This document shows, piece by piece, positions 43,042 through 53,875 of a stretch of 64,000 nucleotides of DNA. The notes under the pieces are model-generated. The model did not search any database, was not told where the DNA came from, and saw only the letters and a program-made list of their open reading frames with translations. The DNA lies in contig NZ_JACWMS010000004.1 in NCBI RefSeq assembly GCF_014673215.1, forward strand, positions 434,001 to 498,000, in the 5' to 3' direction. Source of the stretch: Gordonia hankookensis (GTDB lineage: Bacteria > Actinomycetota > Actinomycetes > Mycobacteriales > Mycobacteriaceae). Made by a program: the position numbers and the translations under genes. Within the stretch, counting starts at the first letter, position 1; each line of letters starts with the position of its first letter.

Positions 43042-44160
43042 TCAGCCCTTCGCCGCAGCCAGTTGTTCGGCGGTCGCGGTGAGGAGTTCGTTCCACGCGT
43101 CCTCGAACTTGCCGACACCCTCGTCTTCGAGCACCGCGAACACGTCGGCGACGTCCACGCCGAGAGCGGCGAGCTTGTCGAAGACCTCCTGCGACTCCTG
43201 TGCCAGACCGATGATCGATCCGGTGTTCACCCAGCCGTGGTCGGCGAAGGCGTCCATCGTCTTGCCCGGCATGGTGTTGACCGTGTTGGGGGCGACGAGC
43301 TCACTGACGTACAGGGTGTCGGGATAGTCGGGGTTCTTCACTCCGGTCGATGCCCACAGGGCACGCTGGGGTCGGGCGCCCTGGGCGAGAAGGTCAGGGA
43401 ATCGGGACTCGACCTCGAAGACCTCTTGATACGCCTGATATGCCAGGCGGGCATTGGCCAGCGCGGCCTTGCCCTTCAGCTCGTCGGCCGCGGGGGTCCC
43501 GATCGCGTCGAGACGTTTGTCGATCTCGGTGTCGACCCGGGAGACGAAGAACGACGCGACCGAATGGATCGTCGACAGGTCGTGACCGGCCTGTGCGGCG
43601 GCGTCGAGCCCGTCGAGGTAGGCGTCCATGACGCCCTGGTAGCGCTCCACCGAGAAGATCAGGGTCACGTTGACGCTGATGCCCTCGGCCAGGGTCCGGG
43701 TGATGGCCGGCAGGCCGGCCTTGGTGGCCGGGATCTTGATCAGCAGGTTCGGTCGGTCGACGATCTTCCACAGCTCGATGGCCTGGGCGACGGTGGCGTC
43801 GGTGTCGTGGGCCAGTCGCGGATCGACCTCGATGGACACGCGCCCGTCCACTCCGTCCGACTGTTCGTAGACGGGGTGCAGCACGTCACAGGCATTGCGG
43901 ACGTCGTCGGTGGTGACCGTGCGGATGGTCGCATCCACGTCGGCCCCGCGCGCCGCGAGCTCGGTCACCTGGGCGTCGTAGCTGGTGCCCTTGGACAGGG
44001 CGGCCTGGAAGATCGACGGGTTGGTGGTGACACCGACCACCGACTTGGTGGCGGTCAGGCCGGCGAGGTCGCCGGAGCTGATCAGGTCACGGGACAGGTC
44101 GTCGAGCCACACCGATACCCCGGCGGCGGACAGTTCGGCGAGCTTTTCGTTCTGGGTCAC
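43042..44160 (-). CDS. tal: Transaldolase
   Basis: Transaldolase (372 aa, the longer actinobacterial class) moves a dihydroxyacetone unit between sugars. Motifs are VVGVTTNPSIFQAALSKG at the N-terminus and the Schiff-base lysine in NLLIKIPATKAGLPAI (about 142). The GTG start has GAGGAG upstream. It lies 54 bp after tkt. Confidence 0.96.
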   Translation of the reverse strand: MTQNEKLAELSAAGVSVWLDDLSRDLISSGDLAGLTATKSVVGVTTNPSIFQAALSKGTSYDAQVTELAARGADVDATIRTVTTDDVRNACDVLHPVYEQSDGVDGRVSIEVDPRLAHDTDATVAQAIELWKIVDRPNLLIKIPATKAGLPAITRTLAEGISVNVTLIFSVERYQGVMDAYLDGLDAAAQAGHDLSTIHSVASFFVSRVDTEIDKRLDAIGTPAADELKGKAALANARLAYQAYQEVFEVESRFPDLLAQGARPQRALWASTGVKNPDYPDTLYVSELVAPNTVNTMPGKTMDAFADHGWVNTGSIIGLAQESQEVFDKLAALGVDVADVFAVLEDEGVGKFEDAWNELLTATAEQLAAAKG

Positions 44161-44214
44161 GATTCTCTCCTCTGACTCATGGCCGGGTCGCGGCCAATTG
44201 TGTTGTGCCCTCGG

Positions 44215-46293
<2,079 letters not shown>

Positions 46294-46404
46294 GGTCGTG
46301 CTGTCTCCTGTGCAGGTCGGTGCGAATACGGTCGCAAGTCCTCGGTTGTACAAGTTCACGGTGTGTGCGTGCGGGCCGCCCGGGAGTTCGGCAGCTACCG
46401 CTCC

Positions 46405-46410
46405 AGACTA
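46405..46410 (-). promoter_or_regulatory. Candidate -10 box (TAGTCT) for the tkt operon
   Basis: On the minus strand TAGTCT fits TANNNT and would give a tkt leader of about 105 nt. The -35 is unclear. Confidence 0.35.
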
Positions 46411-46451
46411 ATCTGCTGAACCTTCGCGTGCTCCGGCGAGTGACGCGAAAG

Positions 46452-46476
46452 CCTCGACCGGGGCTTCCCGTCGAGG
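46452..46476. other. Hairpin 1 in the tkt/ctaB divergent region
   Basis: CCTCGAC pairs with GTCGAGG, and after a one-base bulge GGG pairs with CCC, leaving a 3-nt loop. It lies between the two divergent promoters, so neither gene's terminator role explains it. Confidence 0.5.
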
Positions 46477-46478
46477 TC

Positions 46479-46495
46479 GTCCGGCCCCGCCGGAC
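46479..46495. other. Hairpin 2 in the tkt/ctaB divergent region
   Basis: GTCCGGC and GCCGGAC form a perfect 7-bp stem with loop CCC, only 2 nt after hairpin 1. The pair could be a protein site or the end of an unseen small RNA. Confidence 0.5.
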
Positions 46496-46525
46496 TCGAT
46501 TCTTCGATCGTCGATACCACCGTCT

Positions 46526-46531
46526 ACCATG
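46526..46531 (+). promoter_or_regulatory. Candidate -10 box (TACCAT) for ctaB
   Basis: TACCAT fits TANNNT and gives a ctaB leader of about 45-50 nt that includes its GAGGAG ribosome site. Confidence 0.35.
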
Positions 46532-46585
46532 CTCTGTAGTAGCCCTGGTCGTGGAGCAGCACCTCGGGGCAGACGAGGAGAGGCC

Positions 46586-47593
46586 GTGAGGATTGGGGAG
46601 CGCGTGAGCGGAGATCTGTCCACCGCATCCCACGGCAGCCATGGGGCCTCCACCGCGCAGAACCCGTCGTCGGAGAGCTCCGACGCATCGATTCTCTCCC
46701 GGGCCAAGGCGGCCGTTCTCGCGTACGTCGCGCTGACCAAACCGCGTGTGATCGAGCTGTTGCTGGTGGCCACGATCCCGGTGATGCTCCAGGCCGATCG
46801 CGGCCACGTCGACATCGCGTTGATCGCTTTCACCCTGCTCGGCGGCTGGCTCGGCGCCGGCAGCGCCAACACACTCAACATGGTCGCCGACGCCGACATC
46901 GATCAGAAGATGAAGCGCACGGCGCGCAGGCCGCTGGCTCGGCACGCCGTCTCCACGCGTAGCGCGCTGATCTTCGGCATCGCCCTGTGGATCGGCTCGT
47001 TTGCGGTCTTGTGGTGGGCCGCCAATCTTCTGAGCGCCCTGCTGGTGACCGCGACGATCGCGTTCTACGTGGGCGTGTACACCTTGATCCTGAAGCGCCG
47101 CACCTGGCAGAACGTGGTGTGGGGCGGTGCGGCCGGATGCATGCCGACCCTGGTCGGTTGGGCAGCGGTGACCGGAAGCATCAGCTGGCAGCCGATCGTG
47201 CTGTTCCTGGTGATCTTCTTCTGGACGCCGCCGCACACCTGGGCGCTGGCGATGCGATACAAGGAGGACTACCGGGCGGCCGGGGTGCCGATGCTGCCGG
47301 TGATCGCCACCGAGGAGCGGGTGACCCGCCAGATGCTCTGGTACACCTGGGCAACCGTGCTCTCGTCGCTGGTGCTCATCCTCGGGACCAGCTGGATCTA
47401 CGCGGGCGTCGCCGTACTCGCCGGTGCCTGGTTCACCAGCCGCGTGCAGCGCCTGTACCGCGAGACCCGCGCAGGCGCCGAGGTGGCGCCGCTGAAGGTC
47501 TTCCTGCAGTCGAACGAATACCTGGCGATCCTGTTCTGTGGCCTGGCCATCGATGCCGTGGTCAACCTGCCGCTGATCACCAGCTACTTCTGA
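46586..47593 (+). CDS. ctaB: Protohaem IX farnesyltransferase (haem O synthase)
   Basis: CtaB (335 aa) adds the farnesyl chain to haem B, giving haem O for cytochrome oxidase. It is a UbiA-family membrane protein with about nine helices. The prenyl-diphosphate-binding Asp motif is NMVADADIDQKMKRTARRPL (about 112-131) and a second Asp-free variant region follows in YKEDYRAAGVPMLP. GTG 46586 has GAGGAGAGG just upstream; GTG 46604 is a close alternative. The first ~50 residues are a Ser/Ala-rich cytoplasmic tail. Confidence 0.94.
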   Translation: MRIGERVSGDLSTASHGSHGASTAQNPSSESSDASILSRAKAAVLAYVALTKPRVIELLLVATIPVMLQADRGHVDIALIAFTLLGGWLGAGSANTLNMVADADIDQKMKRTARRPLARHAVSTRSALIFGIALWIGSFAVLWWAANLLSALLVTATIAFYVGVYTLILKRRTWQNVVWGGAAGCMPTLVGWAAVTGSISWQPIVLFLVIFFWTPPHTWALAMRYKEDYRAAGVPMLPVIATEERVTRQMLWYTWATVLSSLVLILGTSWIYAGVAVLAGAWFTSRVQRLYRETRAGAEVAPLKVFLQSNEYLAILFCGLAIDAVVNLPLITSYF

Positions 47594-47615
47594 CAGTCGC
47601 CCACGCGCCGACAGC

Positions 47616-47644
47616 AGCCGGTTCTCTGCCGAGAGCGGCCGGCT
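47616..47644. terminator. Bidirectional terminator between ctaB and qor
   Basis: AGCCGG (47616-47621) pairs with CCGGCT (47639-47644), with TCTC/GAGA pairing inside, in the 78-bp gap between convergent genes. It can serve both strands. The stem is imperfect. Confidence 0.5.
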
Positions 47645-47671
47645 CCACAGCGACTCGGGGCCGACCCGAGA

Positions 47672-48640
47672 TCAGGACGGGATGAGTACGGTCGCCCCGG
47701 TCGTCGCGCGGGATTCCAGATCGGTGTGCGCGGCGCCGGCGTCGGCGAGGCGGTAGCGCTGGCCCACCCGGACGTCGACGTCACCGTCGGCGACCGCGCC
47801 GAGGAACTCGCCCGCCCGCCAGCGCAGTTCTTCGGGGTCGGCGATGAAGTGCGCAAGGGTCGGCCGCGTCACCGAGAGGGAACCGGCCCCGTTGAGGCGC
47901 TGGAGGTCGAAGGGTGGCACCGGACCCGATGCCGCGCCGAACAGGACGACGATGCCGCGCAGGGCTGTGGACGCCAGGGACTGTTCGAAGGTGTCGGCGC
48001 CGACGCCGTCGTAGACCACCCGCACGCCGTTTCCGTCCGTGAGCGAGCGCACCTGCTCCGCGAGGCCGTCGCTGTAGCGCAGGACGTGATCGGCGCCGGC
48101 GGCGGTCGACAGTGTGGCCTTCTCGTCATCGGACACCGTGGTGATCACCCGGAGTCCGCGGAGCTTGGCGAGTTGCGTGAGGATGAGTCCGACACCCCCG
48201 GCACCCGCATGGATCAGTACGGCGTCTCCCGATCGTGGGTGTGCGCTGCCGTCCAGGAGATAGTGGGCGGTGAGCCCCCGCAACATGGCCGAACCCGCGA
48301 CGTCGTCGGGAACCCGGTCGGGCACGGGGATCGCGCGGACAGCGCGGACGGCGACGAGTTCGGCGTAGCTCGCGGGTGCATCGACCCAACAGACACGCTG
48401 TCCGACGGCAACGGAGTCCACGTCGGAACCGACAGCCACCACTTCGCCTGCGCCTTCGGTACCCGGGATGTACGGCGGTACCGACGGATAGAGACCGCGC
48501 CGCAGGTAGGTGTCGATGAAGTTGACCCCGGTCGCCGCGGTACGGACCAGGACCTCGTCGGGTGCTGGGGTCGGGTCGTCGACGGTGCCGAACTCGAGAA
48601 CCTCCGGGCCACCATGGCGAATCACCTGAATTGCGCGCAT
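47672..48640 (-). CDS. qor: NADPH:quinone oxidoreductase (zinc-free MDR family)
   Basis: Qor (322 aa) belongs to the medium-chain dehydrogenase/reductase family, quinone-reductase branch. The N-terminal GroES-like domain has RHGGPEVLEF and GVNFIDTYLRRGLYP. The Rossmann motif HAGAGGVGLILTQLAKLRG is at about 145-163. Structural-zinc cysteines are missing, as expected for QOR. The gene is divergent from the next small gene, with only 55 bp between the starts. Confidence 0.92.
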   Translation of the reverse strand: MRAIQVIRHGGPEVLEFGTVDDPTPAPDEVLVRTAATGVNFIDTYLRRGLYPSVPPYIPGTEGAGEVVAVGSDVDSVAVGQRVCWVDAPASYAELVAVRAVRAIPVPDRVPDDVAGSAMLRGLTAHYLLDGSAHPRSGDAVLIHAGAGGVGLILTQLAKLRGLRVITTVSDDEKATLSTAAGADHVLRYSDGLAEQVRSLTDGNGVRVVYDGVGADTFEQSLASTALRGIVVLFGAASGPVPPFDLQRLNGAGSLSVTRPTLAHFIADPEELRWRAGEFLGAVADGDVDVRVGQRYRLADAGAAHTDLESRATTGATVLIPS

Positions 48641-48681
48641 GGCTCAGTTCTACCGCAGCGAGCGGGCTCATCGTCCCCCGG

Positions 48682-48687
48682 TATGCT
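48682..48687 (+). promoter_or_regulatory. -10 box (TATGCT) of a probable leaderless transcript (Rv1455-like gene)
   Basis: TATGCT ends 8 nt before ATG 48696, with no ribosome site. The qor start is 42 nt away on the other strand, so the two promoters must overlap or nearly so. Confidence 0.55.
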
Positions 48688-48695
48688 CGGGAACC

Positions 48696-49073
48696 ATGAG
48701 CGAGCAGCCTGAATCCGATACCGCTGATGTGACGACCACGCCCGTCGCGGCCCCGCAGAATGTGGTCGCCTCGATCAAGGGATTCATCGGCCGTGAAGGC
48801 GGTTCCGCGAAGGCCGTGCTGCAGCCCATAGGTGCTGCGGGCGTCCGGATCACCCTTGTGGGGGAGCAGGGCGGGATTCTCGGTGATCGGGTGGTGAATG
48901 ATGTCGCGACCGCGGAGGCGGTCGTCGAGGCCCTCGACGGACTCGAGACCGCGGAGTGGGACCGCGACCTGACGTCTGCGGCCACCGTGTCGCCGTCGCA
49001 CTATCGGAAGATGGCCGGCTGGGTGGCTCGTCAGAGTCGCTTCCCGAAGGCTCGCAACCGCGCGATTCTCTGA
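48696..49073 (+). CDS. Conserved actinobacterial protein of unknown function (Rv1455-like)
   Basis: The 125-residue protein has a disordered acidic N-terminus (about 1-25) and a compact domain with SIKGFIGREGGSAKAVLQPI, ITLVGEQGGILGDRVV and PSHYRKMAGWVARQSRFPKA. No known catalytic motif or membrane segment is visible. The position between qor and ctaA matches Rv1455 of M. tuberculosis. ATG 48696 is chosen because of the -10 box; the longer frame would cross the qor start. Confidence 0.75.
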   Translation: MSEQPESDTADVTTTPVAAPQNVVASIKGFIGREGGSAKAVLQPIGAAGVRITLVGEQGGILGDRVVNDVATAEAVVEALDGLETAEWDRDLTSAATVSPSHYRKMAGWVARQSRFPKARNRAIL

Positions 49074-49097
49074 GCGCCCGGGCGGTCGCCGGCCTCG

Positions 49098-50129
49098 TTA
49101 GACGCCGGTTGTCGTCGACGTGGCGTTCTCGTCGGTCACCGTGCGCGTGCCGAATTGCAGGATCATCCAGGTCGCCACGATCAGCAGCATGGCGCTGACG
49201 GTCATGTGCGCGATCACCAGGGCGATCGGCAGCCCGGTGTTGTATTGGACCACCCCCAGAATGCCCTGTACGGCGATCAGACCGAGGAATGTGTAGGCGC
49301 TCCGCTGCTCGGGGAGTCTGAGCGCCCGGGTGAAGACCGCGACCGCGATGGCGAGCCCGATCAGCACGAAGACCGCGTCGGCGTGCAACTGGGTGGCGTG
49401 ATCGGGGGCGAGGCCGTTGCGTCGCGCCTCGGTGTCGCCGGCATGCGGACCGGAGCCGGTGACGACGGTCCCCAGGTAGACGGTCGCCCAGGTCACCAGA
49501 TACTGCAGCACGGAGAGGCTTCGACCCAACCGGGTTCCGGGTCCGACCGGCGGGGGCGGCGGAGCGTCAGGGCGCAGTCGGTACACGAGCACGGTTGCGC
49601 CCGACACCAGGACCATCGAGAGCACGAAGTGCAGGGAGACGACCCACGGGTTGAGTTTGGTCAGCACGGTGATGCCGCCGATCACGCCCTGGAACGGGAT
49701 GCCGAGGGCGAGCAGGGTGACCAACCACTTGTCCCGCCGGGCGGAACGGGCGTAGCGCAACACCGCCACCCATGTCGCGATCGCGACGATCGTGAGGACC
49801 CAGGTCAGCATCCGGTTGCCGAACTCGATGACGCCGTGCACACCGAGGGCTTCATGCGGGACGAACGAGTCGTCGGTGCACCGAGGCCAGGTCGGGCACC
49901 CGAGTCCGGAGCCGGTCAGGCGGACCGCGCCACCGGTGGCGACGATGCCGACGTTGGCGATCAGGAGGGCGATGGCCCACCAGTAGACGAAACGGGCGGT
50001 CGGACGGCCGAATCCGGGCAGCCGTGCGAAACGATGTGCGTCGGTCCTCGGCGGCTGCTCATCGGCCGCGCCCGCTGACGTACCGGCTGCCCCGGTCGCC
50101 TCGGGATCTGATGTCTTGGGGACTGTCAT
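49098..50129 (-). CDS. ctaA: Haem A synthase (COX15/CtaA family)
   Basis: CtaA (343 aa) oxidises haem O to haem A for the aa3 oxidase. Eight membrane helices are apparent. Conserved features are GGAVRLTGSGLGCPTWPRC (about 72-90) with its cysteine pair, the haem-ligand histidines in VHGVIEFGNRMLTW and later in LHFVLSMVL, HADAVFVL and AHMTVSAMLL. ATG 50129 overlaps the ABC permease stop by 4 nt. The first ~45 residues are cytoplasmic and disordered. Confidence 0.92.
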   Translation of the reverse strand: MTVPKTSDPEATGAAGTSAGAADEQPPRTDAHRFARLPGFGRPTARFVYWWAIALLIANVGIVATGGAVRLTGSGLGCPTWPRCTDDSFVPHEALGVHGVIEFGNRMLTWVLTIVAIATWVAVLRYARSARRDKWLVTLLALGIPFQGVIGGITVLTKLNPWVVSLHFVLSMVLVSGATVLVYRLRPDAPPPPPVGPGTRLGRSLSVLQYLVTWATVYLGTVVTGSGPHAGDTEARRNGLAPDHATQLHADAVFVLIGLAIAVAVFTRALRLPEQRSAYTFLGLIAVQGILGVVQYNTGLPIALVIAHMTVSAMLLIVATWMILQFGTRTVTDENATSTTTGV

Positions 50130-50920
50130 TGGAACCGGAACCACCTCACCGCGAGCAGGGCGGCACCGACCGCCCATGCCAGCAACACACCTATACCGAA
50201 GAAATCCACCGAGCCCCGGGTTGCCTGGTCGAGTGCCTCGGTCAATGCTCCGGACGGAACACAACGGGCTATCCAGTGCGCGACGGCCGGCACCCGGTCG
50301 CCCATCACGACGAGACTGCCGATGCCGACCATCGCGAACCAGAGCAGGTTGGCCAGCGCGAGTACCACCTCGGCCTTCAACGTCCCGCCGAGGAGCAGGC
50401 CGAGTGCGGAGAACGTCGCAGTGCCGACTGTGATGACCACGGCGCCGAGCACCAGTCCCAGCAGGGATGGGCGCCAGCCGAAGGCCAGACCGATGCCGCC
50501 GATGGTCAGGGCCTGCAAGGCCACCACGATCACCACCGCGATCGACTTTCCGGCGATGATGCCCCACCGTGGGATCGGTGTCGCGCCAAGACGTTTCAGT
50601 GCGCCATAGCGGCGGTCGAACCCGAGGGCGATGGCCTGTCCGGTGAACGCCGTGGACATCACCGCGACGGTCATGATTGCCGGCACGAACGTGGCGGCAC
50701 GTTCCGCGGGCGTCGAACCGAGACCGGTGTCGACCGGGAGGAGACACAGACCGATCAGCAGGGTGATCGGGATGAACATGGTGAGCAGGAGCTGTTCGCC
50801 GTTGCGCAGCAGCAGCGTCAGCTCCATCCGCGACTGCGCGGTGAGGATCGCGGGCAGCGACGCGGGACGCGGACGCGGGGCGAAGGTCCCGGCGTCGAAC
50901 CGGTTGGTCGGCGTGGTCAT
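50126..50920 (-). CDS. ABC-2 type transporter permease (Rv1457c-like)
   Basis: The 264-residue integral membrane protein has about six hydrophobic helices and the ABC-2 layout of daunorubicin-resistance type exporters. FDRRYGALKRLGATPIPRW is a typical cytoplasmic coupling region. It overlaps both the ATPase gene (4 nt) and ctaA (4 nt). The substrate is unknown. The constant link with ctaA and mptB in mycolate bacteria suggests an envelope or respiratory role, but this is only context. Confidence 0.88.
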   Translation of the reverse strand: MTTPTNRFDAGTFAPRPRPASLPAILTAQSRMELTLLLRNGEQLLLTMFIPITLLIGLCLLPVDTGLGSTPAERAATFVPAIMTVAVMSTAFTGQAIALGFDRRYGALKRLGATPIPRWGIIAGKSIAVVIVVALQALTIGGIGLAFGWRPSLLGLVLGAVVITVGTATFSALGLLLGGTLKAEVVLALANLLWFAMVGIGSLVVMGDRVPAVAHWIARCVPSGALTEALDQATRGSVDFFGIGVLLAWAVGAALLAVRWFRFQ

Positions 50921-51855
50921 GATCGCAGTGCCCGTCCGGTGAGGTCGAGGAAGACGTCCGACAGGCTGCGCGTCTCGACCCGGAGGTCGGTCGCCAGCAC
51001 GTCGATCTGCGCGCACCATGCGGTGACGGTGGCGAGTATCTGTGGGGTCACGGGTCCACGCACGAGGTAGGCGCCCGGGGTGGTCTCGCAACAGCGGTAC
51101 TCCTCGGGCAGCGCGAGCCCGAGCATCGCCATGTCGAGACCGCGGGGAGCGGAGAACCGGAGCTCGTTCTCGGCGCCCCGGCGCGTGAGGTCCTTCGGTG
51201 TGCCGGACGCGACGACACGTCCGTTGTCGATGATGACCACCTGGTCGGCGAGTTCTTCGGCCTCGTCCATCAGGTGAGTTGTCAGTAATACCGACACACC
51301 GTCGTCGCGGAGTCGATCGATCAACTCCCAGACCATGATCCGCGCGTGCGCGTCGAGTCCTGCAGTGGGCTCGTCGAGGAACACCAGGTCGGGCCTGCCG
51401 ACGATCGCGCAGGCCAACGAGAGGCGCTGCTGCTGTCCGCCGGACAGTCGGCGGAACGACGTGCGGGCACAGTCGGTCAGCCCCATCGCGTCGAGCAGCC
51501 AGGCCGGGTCGATCGGGTCGGCACTGTAGGCCGCGCAGAGCCTGAGCATCTCTTCTGCACGAGCGCCCGGATAGGCACCTCCGCCCTGCAGCATCACGCC
51601 GATCCGGCGGCGCAGGGCGTCGTTGTCGGTGACCGGGTCGAGGCCGAGGACCTCGACCCGTCCCGCGTCGGGTGCGAGGAACCCCTCGCACATCTCGACA
51701 GTCGTCGTCTTGCCCGCGCCGTTCGGGCCGAGTAGCGCGAGGATCGTGCCGGTTTCGAGTTCGAGATCCAGCCCGTCGACAGCGGTCCGGTCGCCATACC
51801 GCTTCACCACGCCCGTGGCACGCAGGGCCGGCGCCCCGGAGCGGTCCGCATTCAC
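50917..51855 (-). CDS. ABC transporter ATP-binding protein (Rv1458c-like)
   Basis: The 312-residue ATPase drives the permease encoded next. Walker A LLGPNGAGKTTTVEMCEGF (about 36-54), signature LSGGQQQRLSLACAI, Walker B LVFLDEPTAGLDAHAR and the switch His in LTTHLMDEAEELAD are intact. The C-terminal ~90 residues form a DrrA-like extra domain. The start is GTG 51855, overlapping the stop of a possible 27-codon leader frame (GTGA). No ribosome site is evident for this GTG. Confidence 0.92.
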   Translation of the reverse strand: MNADRSGAPALRATGVVKRYGDRTAVDGLDLELETGTILALLGPNGAGKTTTVEMCEGFLAPDAGRVEVLGLDPVTDNDALRRRIGVMLQGGGAYPGARAEEMLRLCAAYSADPIDPAWLLDAMGLTDCARTSFRRLSGGQQQRLSLACAIVGRPDLVFLDEPTAGLDAHARIMVWELIDRLRDDGVSVLLTTHLMDEAEELADQVVIIDNGRVVASGTPKDLTRRGAENELRFSAPRGLDMAMLGLALPEEYRCCETTPGAYLVRGPVTPQILATVTAWCAQIDVLATDLRVETRSLSDVFLDLTGRALRS

Positions 51856-51935
51856 CGTGCGGCCATCGTCGCGTCGATGATCAGGTCGTCGATCATCACC
51901 CGGGTACCGCTGTCGGATCGTCGTGCCGCACACAT
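51852..51935 (-). CDS. Possible 27-residue leader peptide ahead of the ABC exporter
   Basis: ATG 51935 opens the frame MCAARRSDSGTRVMIDDLII, continuing DATMAAR to a TGA that overlaps the GTG of the ATPase gene. A TAGTCT box ends 5 nt upstream, so the peptide would be translated from a leaderless message and the ATPase by coupling. Size is too small for coding statistics, and the frame could be chance. Confidence 0.35.
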   Translation of the reverse strand: MCAARRSDSGTRVMIDDLIIDATMAAR

Positions 51936-51940
51936 GGGCC

Positions 51941-51946
51941 AGACTA
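51941..51946 (-). promoter_or_regulatory. -10 box (TAGTCT) of the ABC exporter-ctaA unit
   Basis: On the minus strand TAGTCT fits TANNNT and lies in the 144-bp gap after mptB, 5 nt before the leader-peptide ATG. The rest of that gap has no gene. Confidence 0.45.
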
Positions 51947-51999
51947 TTCGTTCGGCGTCGCCGTCCCAAAAACGCGGATTCGCAACGCTCGGTCCGTCG

Positions 52000-53868
52000 T
52001 CAGCCCGCGTCGGCGTCCTCATGGACCGGTTCATGTCCCCGACGACCTCGCCACCATCGGTGCACCGGCAGGTCCTCGAAGAACAGCGCGGTCATCACCG
52101 CGACCATGATCACGCCGGCCAGGAGCCCTTGGGCGAGTACGACTCCGCTGGTGTTGGAGCTCGTCGGCATCACAACGATCGCGATGATCGCGGAGACCGC
52201 GATGGTGGTCAGGCGGAACCACGGGCGGGTCGCCCAGGCGGCGAGTGGGATCACCGCCCACAGCAGATACCAGGCCTGGACGAAGGGGAAGAAGACGACG
52301 ACTGTGGCCATTGACACACCGAGTGCACCGAGTGGATGCAGTCGGCCGCCGAGGCAGGCGAGCATCCAGCGCACGATGAAGACGGCGGCCACGAGCTCAC
52401 CGAGCGGACGGCCGACCTCGAGGATCGCCTGGGTCTGGTCTCCGAGGCCGAGTGCGAGCCCGAGACGGCCCGTGGTCACCGACAACAACGTCGGCATGGA
52501 CATCCAGGACCGCACCACGGCACCGGTGGACCCGGTGCCCGTCCATCCGAAGCCGAGCCCGGTACCGACCGAGATCCCGACCATGACGACGGCCAGGATG
52601 CTCGCGTAGAACGCCGCCGAGCAACCGAGCGCCGCGATACTCCGGCGTGATCGTTCCCACCATTGGGCGACGGGTGCGTTACGGAGTGCCGGCAGGATGG
52701 CACCCCACCGTTGGGCGAGCGCTATCCCGACGAAGCCGAGTGCCAACAGCGAGGTCACCTTGACCATGGCCGACGCCGAGATGACCGCGGCGCCGGCGAT
52801 CAGCGTCCAGCCTGCGGTACTGGGCCACCACGACGAGGGTCTACGTAGTCGATCCGCGCCGTAGATCGCACGGAAGGACAATTCCAGGCCGACCAGCATC
52901 ATGCCGAGCATCAGCGCCTCGTTGTGGATGCCGCCCACCAGGTGCAGGATCAGCAGCGGGTTCATCGCGCCGAGCCAGAGCGCGGCCACCGACGACACCC
53001 CGCAGCGTCGGGCCAATCGCGGCAGTGCCCACACGATCAGGCCGATGCCGACCAGCGCCACCAGTCGATGCAGGAAGATCGCCGCGGTGATGTTGTCGCC
53101 GGTCACGGCAGTGATGCCCTTGCCGATCCACAGGAAAAGCGGGCCGTAGGGGGCGGGTGTGTCGCGCCACAGATTGGGTACCGACCGGGTCAGGACGTGA
53201 TCGACACCGAGTCCGCGGACCGGACTGACCACATAGGGATCCATCCCCCGATACGCGATCGCGCTCTGCGCGAGATACGAGTAGATGTCCTTGGACAGCA
53301 GGGGCGGCGCGACGATGATCGGCGCGATCCAGAGCATGAGGGTGCGGTCGGCCTGCTGACGCGTCATCCGGCGCTCCGGGCTGCGGCCCCGGCGCACCTC
53401 GACGCTGAACCGGCCGACCGCAAATCGGCCGATCAGCAACCAGGCGACGACCAGCATGATGGTGCCGCCGATCGAGAGTGTGAGGGCCGTACTCCACATC
53501 CGCGACGGAAGTGACAGCACGCGCATCCCGGCCACCGGGTTCTGGAGCACCGGGACGGCACCCGTGCCGAGTGACCCGATGAGCAGGAGGACCGAACCGG
53601 TCGCACCGAACAACTTGATCCGCAGGAGGCGCTTGTTCTCCGCTGCGTTGAGCGGGCCGACCTCACGTTCGTCGTCGTGCAGCCGCGCGACGGCCTTGCC
53701 ATAATCGCCTCGACGGTCGATGGTGTCGTCGACCTGCGCGGTGTCGGTACGGGATCGGTTCCTGCTCAGCCCGAGGTAGTCGGCGCTCCGGCGCAGGGCC
53801 TCGTGCGGCGAGCGAGCCCATTGCGGCAGCGCGCGGCCCCGACTCCGCGGCACTGTGGTTTCTGGCAC
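52000..53868 (-). CDS. mptB: Alpha-(1->6)-mannopyranosyltransferase MptB (GT-C)
   Basis: MptB (622 aa) is a polyprenyl-phosphomannose-dependent GT-C mannosyltransferase that builds the alpha-1,6-mannan core of lipomannan/lipoarabinomannan. About a dozen membrane helices are present, and the first extracytoplasmic loop has the GT-C-type acidic stretch LLSKDIYSYLAQSAIAYRGM. The order next to the exporter, ctaA and suf matches Rv1459c. GTG 53868 is chosen because TAGAGT lies 7 nt upstream; the longer frame would run into sufR's promoter. The first ~85 residues are cytoplasmic and charged. Confidence 0.9.
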   Translation of the reverse strand: MPETTVPRSRGRALPQWARSPHEALRRSADYLGLSRNRSRTDTAQVDDTIDRRGDYGKAVARLHDDEREVGPLNAAENKRLLRIKLFGATGSVLLLIGSLGTGAVPVLQNPVAGMRVLSLPSRMWSTALTLSIGGTIMLVVAWLLIGRFAVGRFSVEVRRGRSPERRMTRQQADRTLMLWIAPIIVAPPLLSKDIYSYLAQSAIAYRGMDPYVVSPVRGLGVDHVLTRSVPNLWRDTPAPYGPLFLWIGKGITAVTGDNITAAIFLHRLVALVGIGLIVWALPRLARRCGVSSVAALWLGAMNPLLILHLVGGIHNEALMLGMMLVGLELSFRAIYGADRLRRPSSWWPSTAGWTLIAGAAVISASAMVKVTSLLALGFVGIALAQRWGAILPALRNAPVAQWWERSRRSIAALGCSAAFYASILAVVMVGISVGTGLGFGWTGTGSTGAVVRSWMSMPTLLSVTTGRLGLALGLGDQTQAILEVGRPLGELVAAVFIVRWMLACLGGRLHPLGALGVSMATVVVFFPFVQAWYLLWAVIPLAAWATRPWFRLTTIAVSAIIAIVVMPTSSNTSGVVLAQGLLAGVIMVAVMTALFFEDLPVHRWWRGRRGHEPVHEDADAG

Positions 53869-53875
53869 GCCGACG

